From: an uncultured Parabacteroides sp.
GTDB lineage: Bacteria; Bacteroidota; Bacteroidia; Bacteroidales; Tannerellaceae
DNA: 13,621 nucleotides
Direction: 5' to 3'
NCBI GenBank assembly: GCA_900552415.1
Contig: USAD01000042.1
Location: 1-13,621 of the forward strand
Part shown: piece after piece, positions 8,400 to 13,621 of the stretch
Position numbering within the stretch: position 1 is the first letter of the stretch
How the letters are laid out: each line of letters starts with the position of its first letter
Program-made: the position numbers and the translations under genes
The notes under the pieces: generated by a model
The model's input: the letters and a program-made list of their open reading frames with translations, nothing else
Told to the model about the DNA's origin: nothing
Database searches by the model: none

Positions 8400-8532
8400 G
8401 GCCTCACCGGATTCCCGTCCCCGCGAGGCCCCCATCTGGACCAAGCCCTCCTTTAGCCCTAAAAATAGGCCTCGCGCCGCCGCGAGGCCACTTTTTAGCC
8501 CTCAAAGGGCATCTCGCGCCCCCACGGGCCCA
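8400..8532. repeat. GC-rich palindromic repeat cluster
   Basis: This non-coding stretch is much richer in G and C than its neighbours and is built from related pieces. CGCGAGGCC occurs at 8422-8430 and 8481-8489, its reverse complement GGCCTCGCG at 8468-8476, and a degenerate TCTCGCG at 8512-8518. A unit beginning TAGCCCT (8454-8490) recurs imperfectly 42 bases on (8496-8532). A GGCCTC at 8400-8405 can also pair with GAGGCC at 8425-8430. The origin is unknown; it could be a genome-wide intergenic repeat. Confidence 0.6.
8461..8496. terminator. Bidirectional terminator-like hairpin
   Basis: A perfect 9-bp GC stem (GGCCTCGCG, 8468-8476, with CGCGAGGCC, 8481-8489) closes a 4-base loop. It is followed by a CTTTTT run (8491-8496) on the plus strand and, read the other way, by a TATTTTT run (complement of 8461-8467). 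It therefore has terminator form on both strands. No intact gene ends here: it lies between the start of the DUF6057-like gene and the efflux remnant, so the gene it once served may be gone. Confidence 0.55.
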
Positions 8533-8534
8533 TT

Positions 8535-9929
8535 CCTGGGAATCTGCTCGTAAAAGAGATGCAGGCCGCCTATAAACAAGGTACCGCCCTGAAAAGCGAC
8601 ATCACCCGCTATGAGCTGCAGCTTCAAAACCTGGAGCTGAGCCTAACAAACACGAACAACCGGATAGACATCATTAATTACAAGTTATCCACGACTATCG
8701 GTATGTGGGGCACGTTCGAGTGCTTCTCGAACACCCGGTTAAGCGTCACTCCTTCCGGTAATTTTTCCGTCTTTTATCCGGTCATTTACATTGTCGTCCT
8801 GGAAAGCATACAACTCTCGGGATTGGTCGCCACACACATCAGCGACTGGAGTAACTGGCGGTACATGCATTGGTTCGTGATCGGGTTATTATGCGTTGTA
8901 TGGCTCTGCGTCTTCCTGCTGACTCGCCCCTTCCGGGCAAAAAGGAAAATGCCTCTTTATGGCATAGACTGGATTGGAGGCGGTCTTTGGGGAGTCCTCC
9001 TATTCTCGGTAGTCTATATCTGTATCTATGGGGAATATTACGACTGGCTCGACGGTATACCCATCCGGATCGGAATGGTTACAGCCATCATCTCATTGCT
9101 TATCAACATCAACCGGATGTCAACGATACGCCGCCCCTATATTGATCCAGCGGTACTCCACTACAGGAACTTCCCCACGATCCTCTTCCTGTTTCTCATG
9201 CTCTGCTTTTTCCTGACCACCTCATCGGTCCCGCAAAACCAGTTCATGCTTTCCATCTTGAAATACGATACCCTCAATGCCGTTTCCCTCAATTGGTATG
9301 TCTTTGTCGGAATTCTAACAGGCTCTGGCGTGGTATTCTATCGCCAGGCTATCTTAAGGAAAGGCTATAAGCTTCTGATCTCGGTCGGTTTCATTCTTGT
9401 GGTCGCCTACCAATATTATATGTATTTCTTGATTCATCCCAACCTGAATATTGAGAGCCTCTATCTGCCCAATTTCCTGAAAGGGGTCGGACATGGCATC
9501 CTGTATATCGCCTTGACCATCTACATCGCGAAAAGTGTTCCATTCAAACACTTTTTTCAGGCACTTTGTGTCCTCAGCTTCATCCGGACCAGTATAGCCA
9601 CCCCATTGGGAACCGCGATCCTGAATTATCGGATGCGCTATCTGACCCAAGAAAACATCGGGCTTATCAGCCGGAATATGGACCAGATAGAAGAATGGGC
9701 ACCGGATGTCACCATACAAGAGTTATATGCCCAAGTCATGCGACAAACCACCTTGACCAGTCTCAAGGAGCTGTTCGGGTTAATCTGTATTTTCGGCACG
9801 GTATTCCTGATTCTCATCCTGACTCAACGGCTTTGGAGAAAAAGAGCCAATCTGCTTTTGGACCATGCGCATAGACTATTGAGAAGTCTCATCCAATCCT
9901 CGAATCACCTGCTGACTAACCGGACATAA
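8535..9929 (+). pseudogene. Deletion chimera: TolC-family fragment fused in frame to EmrB-like MFS transporter C-terminal two thirds
   Basis: The frame opens after a stop at 8496, its first ATG is at 8559 (456 aa), and TolC-like sequence seems to begin before it (NLLVKEM, from about 8541). Residues 1-48 from that ATG (AYKQGTALKSDITRYELQLQ and on to KLSTTIG) read as the helical-hairpin part of a TolC-family outer-membrane efflux protein. From about residue 50 (base ~8705) the sequence becomes an MFS drug transporter of the 14-helix DHA2/EmrB type (SVTPSGNFSVFYPVIYIV, SNWRYMHWFVIG), with about ten hydrophobic segments (72-94 to 404-422) and a normal-looking C-terminus. Missing are the TolC start, signal peptide and barrel, the adaptor gene normally between tolC and emrB, and about four N-terminal transporter helices. 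No Shine-Dalgarno precedes 8559. The simplest reading is a large internal deletion leaving a non-functional but still open frame. An assembly error is the main alternative. Confidence 0.75.
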
Positions 9930-9930
9930 C

Positions 9931-10028
9931 CACGTACGTATGTATCGAGCGATACATACGTACGTGTCAGCCTACACATACTTTACCGTGAAACTACACG
10001 TACGTACATGAGAGGCCACACGTACGTG
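9931..10028. repeat. ACGTACGT palindrome cluster with a perfect 17-bp inverted repeat
   Basis: A perfect inverted repeat (arm CACGTACGTATGTATCG at 9931-9947, partner at 9950-9966, two-base spacer AG) begins one base after the stop of the MFS remnant. The octamer ACGTACGT occurs four times in 96 bases: 9932-9939, 9958-9965, 9998-10005 and 10020-10027, the last inside a perfect CACGTACGTG palindrome (10019-10028). There is no T-tract after the hairpin, so it is not a standard terminator. It could be an intergenic repeat family, a protein-binding array or a recombination-prone site. The rest of the gap up to the rpmA terminator shows nothing else. Confidence 0.8.
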
Positions 10029-10064
10029 ATTTATACCGCTCCACTTCTGTTCCGTTCAAGAGAT

Positions 10065-10096
10065 AAAAAAGCCCGATCCCTTATGGGATCAGGCTT
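10065..10096 (-). terminator. Intrinsic terminator of the rplU-rpmA transcript
   Basis: Read on the minus strand, a 12-bp stem (AAGCCTGATCCC with GGGATCGGGCTT, one T-G wobble, loop ATAA) is followed by six Ts (complement of 10065-10070). It lies 35 bases beyond the rpmA stop codon. The plus-strand reading ends in a weaker CTTTCTT tract, so it may also stop transcripts coming from the other side. Confidence 0.88.
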
Positions 10097-10131
10097 TCTT
10101 ATTTCTCTCAGAAAGAGTCTACTGCCCAAGA

Positions 10132-10398
10132 TTAAGCCTCAGCCTTAACCTCCTGTACAGAGACAAACGATCTGTTCTCTTTTGACTTACGGAATGTAAC
10201 GATACCATCAACCAAAGCATACAAAGTATGATCTTTACCGATACCTACGTTAGTACCCGGATGATGAACCGTACCTCTCTGACGAACGATGATGTTGCCC
10301 GCTTTAGCGAAGGAACCACCAAACAATTTCACACCAAGTCTTTTGCTGTGTGACTCACGACCGTTCTTAGAACTACCTACACCTTTTTTATGTGCCAT
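10132..10398 (-). CDS. rpmA: 50S ribosomal protein bL27
   Basis: Small basic protein of the large ribosomal subunit whose N-terminal tail reaches the peptidyl-transferase centre. The 88-aa sequence begins [16 protein letters not shown] and contains the conserved [17 protein letters not shown] and [17 protein letters not shown] blocks, so the identification is secure. The tail starts directly at AHKK, without the cleaved N-terminal extension found in Firmicutes bL27. It lies 22 bases downstream of rplU in the common rplU-rpmA pair and is followed by an intrinsic terminator. Transcription should come from the rplU promoter, since the 22-base gap leaves no room for a separate one. Confidence 0.97.
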   Translation of the reverse strand: MAHKKGVGSSKNGRESHSKRLGVKLFGGSFAKAGNIIVRQRGTVHHPGTNVGIGKDHTLYALVDGIVTFRKSKENRSFVSVQEVKAEA

Positions 10399-10420
10399 GT
10401 CTTAAATCTCCTCTAATTAC

Positions 10421-10738
10421 TTAAGCAACAATCTCTTTTACACTTACTTCCGTAAATTGCTGACGGTGACCGTTCAACTTGCGGTATCCTTTTCTTCTCT
10501 TCTTGTGGAATACCAACACCTTATCACCCTTTACGAGCGGAGTAAGTACCTCACATACAACCTTAGCGCCCTCTACTGTCGGTGCACCAACTTTAACCTC
10601 ACCATTGTTGTCAACCAACAATACCTTGTCAAACTCTACAACAGCACCGCTCTCCGCGTTTTGGATGTGGTGCACGAACAACTTCTTGCCCTCAGCAACA
10701 TTGAATTGTTGTCCGTTAATTTCTACGATTACGTACAT
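10421..10738 (-). CDS. rplU: 50S ribosomal protein bL21
   Basis: Large-subunit ribosomal protein that binds 23S rRNA. The 105-aa product begins [19 protein letters not shown] and ends with the typical basic RNA-binding block [19 protein letters not shown], matching the family in size and sequence. Its start at 10738 is preceded by an A/T-rich stretch without a strong Shine-Dalgarno. It is the first gene of the rplU-rpmA pair, with a good promoter candidate about 90-120 bases upstream and a short, partly structured leader between them. Confidence 0.97.
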   Translation of the reverse strand: MYVIVEINGQQFNVAEGKKLFVHHIQNAESGAVVEFDKVLLVDNNGEVKVGAPTVEGAKVVCEVLTPLVKGDKVLVFHKKRRKGYRKLNGHRQQFTEVSVKEIVA

Positions 10739-10820
10739 CTGTTTTTATATCTATTAACAGGTTATGTCCCGAAGGTGGGACCCGTCTCCGGCTCCACTTT
10801 TTTACCTATGAGGAAAATCA
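10739..10820 (-). promoter_or_regulatory. Possible structured 5' leader of rplU
   Basis: If transcription starts just after the -7 element at 10825-10832, the rplU mRNA has a leader of about 80 bases. It contains a GC-rich core (GTGGAGCCGGAGACGGGTCC) and a small hairpin with a 5-bp stem (10766-10770 with 10777-10781) around a 6-base loop, in otherwise A/T-rich RNA. Ribosomal-protein operons often carry autoregulatory leaders, so this is a candidate, but I do not recognise a known leader motif in it. Confidence 0.3.
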
Positions 10821-10824
10821 GGCG

Positions 10825-10856
10825 CAAAAGTAATCATTTACTTTCTAACGAGCAAC
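10825..10856 (-). promoter_or_regulatory. Bacteroidetes-type promoter for rplU-rpmA
   Basis: On the minus strand, GTTG (complement of 10853-10856) is followed after 20 bases by TACTTTTG (complement of 10825-10832), then CG. This fits the Bacteroidetes housekeeping pattern of a TTTG/TTG -33 element, a 19-21 base spacer and a TAnnTTTG -7 element. It lies upstream of the first gene of the ribosomal-protein pair. Confidence 0.62.
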
Positions 10857-10993
10857 AGTTTATCCTCCTTTTTTAGATCTTTTTCCTTATTCAGGAAAAG
10901 CTCAAAGCCAGCACCAAGTTGAACCTGGTCAGATATTCCCCGAATCCATGCTAAAGAGCGACCCGAAAACCTGATGAAAGCGAAAACAATCAT

Positions 10994-11001
10994 TATATTC
11001 G
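10994..11001 (+). promoter_or_regulatory. Possible -7 element for prmA
   Basis: TATATTCG followed by CG matches TAnnTTTG at all but one fixed base and lies 33 bases before the prmA start. No good TTG -33 element is seen at the right distance, so support is limited. The rest of the rplU-prmA gap (10857-10993) shows no gene and no other clear signal. Confidence 0.3.
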
Positions 11002-11034
11002 CGAAAACAAATCCAAAAATAAGGAGACTAGACG

Positions 11035-11877
11035 ATGAACTATTACGAAGTCAAATTCACCTATCAAACCGAATTGGACACCGCCCTGGTCAATGATATC
11101 CTCGCAGCCGAACTGGGCGAAATCGGTTTTGAGAGCTTCACCAGCGACGAGAACGGCTTGATCGCTTATGTGCCGGAATCCTCTTATGACAAGACGACAC
11201 TGGAACAAAAACTGGCAACGTTCCCACTCGGAGAAATCACCTTCCAACATGAAGCCCAATATGTCGAGAGCAAAGACTGGAACGAGGAATGGGAGAAAAA
11301 CTATTTCAAGCCTATCCATATCGGGAAAGAATGCGTAGTCCGTGCCTCCTTCCACGAAGCGGAGCCCGGCTATACCTATAATATATTAATTGATCCCAAA
11401 ATGGCGTTTGGGACGGGCAATCATGCGACAACCTATCAAATGATCACCTTTATGCTGGAACTCGACCTGACTGAGAAAAAACTCCTTGACATGGGTTGCG
11501 GTACCGCCGTACTCGCCAAGATGAAAGGAGCGGGCCAAGTGGTAGCCATCGATATTGACGAATGGGCCTATAACAATGCGCTCGAGAACATCCGGATCAA
11601 CCAGACCCCTGATATCGAAGTCGCCTTGGGTGGTGCCGAGCGAATTGCCGAATATGGGACATTCGATGTCATCTTCGCCAACATCAACCGCAATATCCTT
11701 TTGGCCGACATGGGACATTACGCCACAGCCATGCACCCTGGATCTGAGCTCTTCATGAGCGGATTCTATCCAGAGGACATTCCTGCTTTAATAGAGGAAG
11801 GCGCTCGGCACGGCCTGAAATACACGGACAAAAAGGAGAAAAATGGCTGGGCCGCTATCAAGATGGTCAAAGAATAA
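11035..11877 (+). CDS. prmA: Ribosomal protein L11 methyltransferase
   Basis: SAM-dependent enzyme that methylates ribosomal protein uL11 in the cytoplasm. The 280-aa product has an N-terminal substrate-binding domain (about 1-90), a linker with the conserved DWNEEWEKNYFKP, the family signature MAFGTGNH (123-130), SAM motif I LLDMGCGT (150-157), the acidic ribose-binding region VAIDID, and a motif IV-like FANINRN (214-220). A strong Shine-Dalgarno (AAGGAG, 11021-11026) eight bases before the ATG fixes the start. One oddity: directly after motif I the sequence reads GCGTAVLAKMKGA, whereas relatives (from memory) have about three more residues here (VLAILA-type). It is divergent from rplU across 296 bases. 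The apparent gap may affect the SAM pocket, so activity is not certain. Confidence 0.93.
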   Translation: MNYYEVKFTYQTELDTALVNDILAAELGEIGFESFTSDENGLIAYVPESSYDKTTLEQKLATFPLGEITFQHEAQYVESKDWNEEWEKNYFKPIHIGKECVVRASFHEAEPGYTYNILIDPKMAFGTGNHATTYQMITFMLELDLTEKKLLDMGCGTAVLAKMKGAGQVVAIDIDEWAYNNALENIRINQTPDIEVALGGAERIAEYGTFDVIFANINRNILLADMGHYATAMHPGSELFMSGFYPEDIPALIEEGARHGLKYTDKKEKNGWAAIKMVKE

Positions 11878-11927
11878 CATTTTTCGAAAAAAAACAACAA
11901 AAAAGATAGGAGATAAAATATAAACAC

Positions 11928-11935
11928 TATATTTG
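11928..11935 (+). promoter_or_regulatory. Possible -7 element for the small envelope-protein operon
   Basis: TATATTTG is an exact match to the Bacteroidetes -7 consensus TAnnTTTG, 51 bases before the YtxH-like start codon, in the A/T-rich gap after prmA. The expected -33 TTG is not seen 19-21 bases upstream. No intrinsic terminator separates prmA from this site. Confidence 0.42.
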
Positions 11936-11986
11936 TGATTATTAAAAATCGACTTAAACTATAAATTCAAAAAGAAAGGGAAAGTT

Positions 11987-12205
11987 ATGAAAAACGTTGA
12001 TTCTAAATTATTATTAGGCTTTATCGTAGGTGCGACAGTAGGTGCGGCAGTTGGCTATTTGGCAGCGACAGACAAGAGAGAGCAATTGCTCGAGGAGCTC
12101 AACGGTGTCGTTGGTAAAGTAAAAGAGGGTTTCAACTCAGCCTTGGCAAAATATAAAGAGAGCAAAGAGGCAGGAAAACCCGCTGAAGAGGTCGTAAGCG
12201 AATAA
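11987..12205 (+). CDS. YtxH-like small single-pass membrane protein
   Basis: A 72-aa protein with one glycine- and alanine-rich hydrophobic segment (residues 7-26, LLLGFIVGATVGAAVGYLAA) followed by TDKREQLLEEL and a charged amphipathic helix, the usual layout of YtxH/gas-vesicle-like small proteins. The function of this group is not established; roles in envelope stress are often suggested. A purine-rich AAAGGGAAA upstream of 11987 can serve as ribosome-binding site. It is followed after six bases by a holin-superfamily-like protein and then an overlapping third gene, a set I believe recurs in Bacteroidales genomes (from memory). Confidence 0.82.
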   Translation: MKNVDSKLLLGFIVGATVGAAVGYLAATDKREQLLEELNGVVGKVKEGFNSALAKYKESKEAGKPAEEVVSE

Positions 12206-12211
12206 TCCCAC

Positions 12212-12625
12212 ATGGAGAAAGAGACCGGCAAGGTATTCCAGGAGCTCAAGAAAGACTTGACCACCTACGTGGAACTCAAGATGGAACTCCTGAAACTGAA
12301 CACATACGAGAGAACCGGGAAAGTAACCGCGGTTCTCTCTTATGGTTTGATCATGGTTTTCCTGATCCTGTTCGCGATCCTTTTTATATTCATGGCCATC
12401 GGTTTCCTTTTGGGCGACGTTTTCGATAATACCGCTGGCGGATTCGCATGCGTATTTTTGATGTATGCGGTTATTATTTATTGCGTTGTCCGGCGCAAGG
12501 AAAAGATCCTCTCTAAAATACAGGACGAGATCATTGAAGCTTTAATGATAAACGATGATAGAAATGACAAGCAATCAACAGACCCCTCTGGAAAAACTCC
12601 AGATGGAGAAATTACGGTTGACTAA
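12212..12625 (+). CDS. Holin-superfamily III-like (Holin-X/DUF1469 type) membrane protein
   Basis: A 137-aa protein with an N-terminal amphipathic, charged helix (1-35), two transmembrane segments (about 43-68 and 74-93) separated by a short GDVFDNTAGG loop, and a charged hydrophilic C-terminal tail. This matches proteins annotated as 'phage holin family' in many chromosomes; despite the name, those occur outside prophages and their role is unclear. Here no phage gene is nearby, so a bacterial envelope role is more likely. The gene starts six bases after the YtxH-like stop, and its last 62-71 bases are also read in another frame as the start of the next gene. Confidence 0.82.
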   Translation: MEKETGKVFQELKKDLTTYVELKMELLKLNTYERTGKVTAVLSYGLIMVFLILFAILFIFMAIGFLLGDVFDNTAGGFACVFLMYAVIIYCVVRRKEKILSKIQDEIIEALMINDDRNDKQSTDPSGKTPDGEITVD

Positions 12626-12986
12626 GGCGTGCGAGACACAGGAACACAAGCTGAATGAGCACTTCGCATACATTCAGGAGAATGCCGGCAGCCTGCTTCT
12701 CTCCGGCTTGTCGTCCATCTTATTCTCATCCTCACCCAACAAGGGTAAAGGGAAAAGCCAAGATTCAAGCGCCACAGATAATAAAGAGAATGTCGCTACG
12801 CCCATCAATATCGGTATAGGAGACTATTTCTCAATCGCTAAAGGGCTCGCTCCCCTGTTGTGGGACATTGCCCAACCAATTGTCGCCTCTTGGGGAATCA
12901 AACAAGTCCGTAAATGGATCACAAACAAACTATTCAAAAAGAAAGTTCCCGCCAAAGCAAAAGAGAGCGAGGCAATGCCCGGATAA
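12564..12986 (+). CDS. Small coiled-coil/amphipathic protein of unknown function, overlaps upstream gene
   Basis: I do not recognise a named family. The start at 12564 gives 140 aa (MTSNQQTPLEKLQ); an in-frame ATG at 12555 would add three residues, and neither has a clear Shine-Dalgarno. Residues about 8-40 form a charged, likely coiled-coil helix (EKLQMEKLRLTKACETQEHK), 41-57 are moderately hydrophobic (AGSLLLSGLSSILF), 60-80 are polar and low in complexity, 88-118 form an amphipathic or membrane-associated segment (SIAKGLAPLLWDIAQPIVAS), and the tail is strongly basic (NKLFKKKVPAKAK). The start lies inside the holin-like gene in the +1 frame, overlapping by 62 bases, so translation is probably coupled. 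Being third in a compact set of small membrane proteins suggests a shared envelope role. Confidence 0.72.
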   Translation: MTSNQQTPLEKLQMEKLRLTKACETQEHKLNEHFAYIQENAGSLLLSGLSSILFSSSPNKGKGKSQDSSATDNKENVATPINIGIGDYFSIAKGLAPLLWDIAQPIVASWGIKQVRKWITNKLFKKKVPAKAKESEAMPG

Positions 12987-12987
12987 G

Positions 12988-13051
12988 CATTCTCCCAATT
13001 ACGGAAAAAGCACGAATCCAACAATTAATTTTTGTTAGAGAATGATTTTTT
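12988..13051 (+). terminator. Weak candidate terminator after the envelope-protein genes
   Basis: CATTCTC (12988-12994) can pair with GAGAATG (13038-13044), enclosing a loop that holds an inner AACAA/TTGTT pairing (13020-13024 with 13032-13036), and a run of six Ts follows (13046-13051). The 43-base loop makes it a poor standard terminator, but its position directly after the last stop codon and before the gap promoter is sensible. Confidence 0.3.
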
Positions 13052-13087
13052 CCAAGGAATAAATGAGCGAGAATGGAAAACAACAAC

Positions 13088-13095
13088 TAAATTTG
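13088..13095 (+). promoter_or_regulatory. Possible -7 element for gap
   Basis: TAAATTTG, followed by CG, is an exact TAnnTTTG match 68 bases before the gap start codon. The spacing would give a 5' leader of about 60 A/T-rich bases. No clear TTG -33 element is visible upstream. Confidence 0.45.
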
Positions 13096-13163
13096 CGTCG
13101 TTAAAAGAGAATAGAAATTCTAGACGAACATATTTTTAACAAACCCATAAAAGTTTTACAAAA

Positions 13164-13621
13164 ATGATTAAAGTAGGTATTAACGGTTTCGGTCGTATCG
13201 GCCGTTTCGTATTCCGTGCAGCTCAAAACAGAAACGATATCCAGATCGTAGGTATTAACGACTTGTGCCCGGTTGATTACTTGGCATATATGTTGAAATA
13301 CGATACTATGCACGGTCAATTCAACGGCACTATCGAGGCTGACGTTGAGAACAGCAAACTGATCGTTAATGGTAAAGAGATCCGCGTTACAGCAGAGAAG
13401 AATCCGGCTGACTTGAAGTGGAACGAGGTTGAGGCTGAGTACGTTGTTGAGTCAACTGGTTTGTTCCTGACTCAGGAGAAGGCTCAAGCTCACATCCAAG
13501 CTGGTGCTAAATATGTTGTTATGTCTGCTCCTTCTAAGGACGCGACTCCTATGTTCGTTTGTGGTGTTAACGAAAAGACATATGTTAAGGGTACTCAGTT
13601 CGTTTCTAACGCTTCTTGTAC
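13164..13621 (+). CDS. gap: Glyceraldehyde-3-phosphate dehydrogenase, 3' part outside window
   Basis: NAD-dependent glycolytic enzyme that converts glyceraldehyde 3-phosphate to 1,3-bisphosphoglycerate. The reading frame runs without a stop from 13164 to the window end (152 complete codons of about 335 expected). It starts [14 protein letters not shown] with the Rossmann glycine motif at residues 8-13, has D33 in GIND at the position that contacts the NAD ribose, the KYDTMHGQF segment, and the [16 protein letters not shown] block. The last complete codon is C152 in SNASC, the catalytic nucleophile, so the enzyme appears intact as far as it can be read. Codon use is strongly biased (for example GGT and GCT), as expected for a highly expressed gene. 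It has its own promoter candidate and is probably a separate transcript from the preceding small genes. Confidence 0.96.
   Translation, partial: MIKVGINGFGRIGRFVFRAAQNRNDIQIVGINDLCPVDYLAYMLKYDTMHGQFNGTIEADVENSKLIVNGKEIRVTAEKNPADLKWNEVEAEYVVESTGLFLTQEKAQAHIQAGAKYVVMSAPSKDATPMFVCGVNEKTYVKGTQFVSNASC

Noticed and set aside
8303..8407. N-terminal extension of the DUF6057-like protein to 8407
   Set aside because: The frame is open, but the ATG at 8302 has a good Shine-Dalgarno and the extension reads as unrelated sequence from the intergenic region.
9931..10028. Repeated ACGTACGT units as a CRISPR array
   Set aside because: The repeats are short, unevenly spaced and partly inverted, with no regular spacers and no cas genes in the window.
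10881..10899. TTTTCCT/AGGAAAA inverted repeat in the rplU-prmA gap
   Set aside because: A 7-bp, A/T-rich stem with no gene ending nearby; likely chance in A/T-rich DNA.
10914..10928. Near-palindrome CCAAGTTGAACCTGG as a possible operator
   Set aside because: A single 15-base copy with a mismatched pair and no second site; too weak to call without comparative data.
12212..12625. Holin-like protein as a sign of a prophage
   Set aside because: There are no lysis, structural, integrase or attachment sequences nearby, and this family is common in bacterial chromosomes next to YtxH-like genes.
13108..13121. Small hairpin AGAAT/ATTCT in the gap leader
   Set aside because: A 5-bp A/T-rich stem is expected by chance and shows no riboswitch features.
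13101..13319. Minus-strand open frame of 72 codons at the gap start
   Set aside because: It lies opposite the clear N-terminal coding sequence of GAPDH and has no recognisable product.

Overview
The window looks like chromosomal DNA of a Bacteroidales bacterium, most likely Parabacteroides or a close relative (the genus is inferred, not proven). The reasons are an lpxC gene fused to fabZ, which is a Bacteroidetes hallmark; promoter-like sequences of the Bacteroidetes type (TAnnTTTG) instead of the usual -10 box; and several genes with weak or no Shine-Dalgarno sequence. There are no tRNA, rRNA, CRISPR, phage or insertion-sequence signatures.

Region 1 (1-5249, + strand) is a compact housekeeping block: the 3' part of prfA (release factor 1), pyrF (UMP synthesis), then lpxD, the lpxC/fabZ fusion and lpxA. 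LpxA, LpxC and LpxD catalyse the first three steps of lipid A synthesis, and FabZ supplies the competing fatty-acid elongation step from the same hydroxyacyl-ACP pool. Gaps are 6-52 bases and a strong intrinsic terminator closes the block after lpxA.

Region 2 (5250-8302) holds a convergent pair: a lipoprotein with a CXXCH motif followed by a TolB-like propeller (+), and a polytopic membrane protein resembling DUF6057 (-). Their stop codons touch inside one TGATCA.

Region 3 (8303-10131) is the irregular part. It starts with a GC-rich palindrome cluster, then carries a deletion scar in which a short piece of a TolC-like efflux gene runs in frame into the last two thirds of an EmrB-like MFS transporter gene. 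The rest of tolC, the expected membrane-fusion (HlyD/EmrA) gene and the start of the transporter are absent. Immediately after it comes a cluster of ACGTACGT palindromes, including a perfect 17-bp inverted repeat.

Region 4 (10064-13621) returns to core genes: rplU-rpmA on the minus strand with a recognisable promoter, a short leader and a terminator; divergent from them prmA (L11 methyltransferase) with an apparent three-residue gap after the SAM-binding motif; a three-gene set of small envelope proteins (YtxH-like, holin-superfamily-like, and a coiled-coil protein overlapping its neighbour); and the 5' part of gap (GAPDH), cut off by the window end just after the catalytic cysteine codon.

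I do not see a convincing new multi-gene system. The items most worth a second look are the efflux-operon deletion chimera, the two palindrome clusters flanking it, the CXXCH-propeller lipoprotein with its convergent membrane partner, and the short PrmA.
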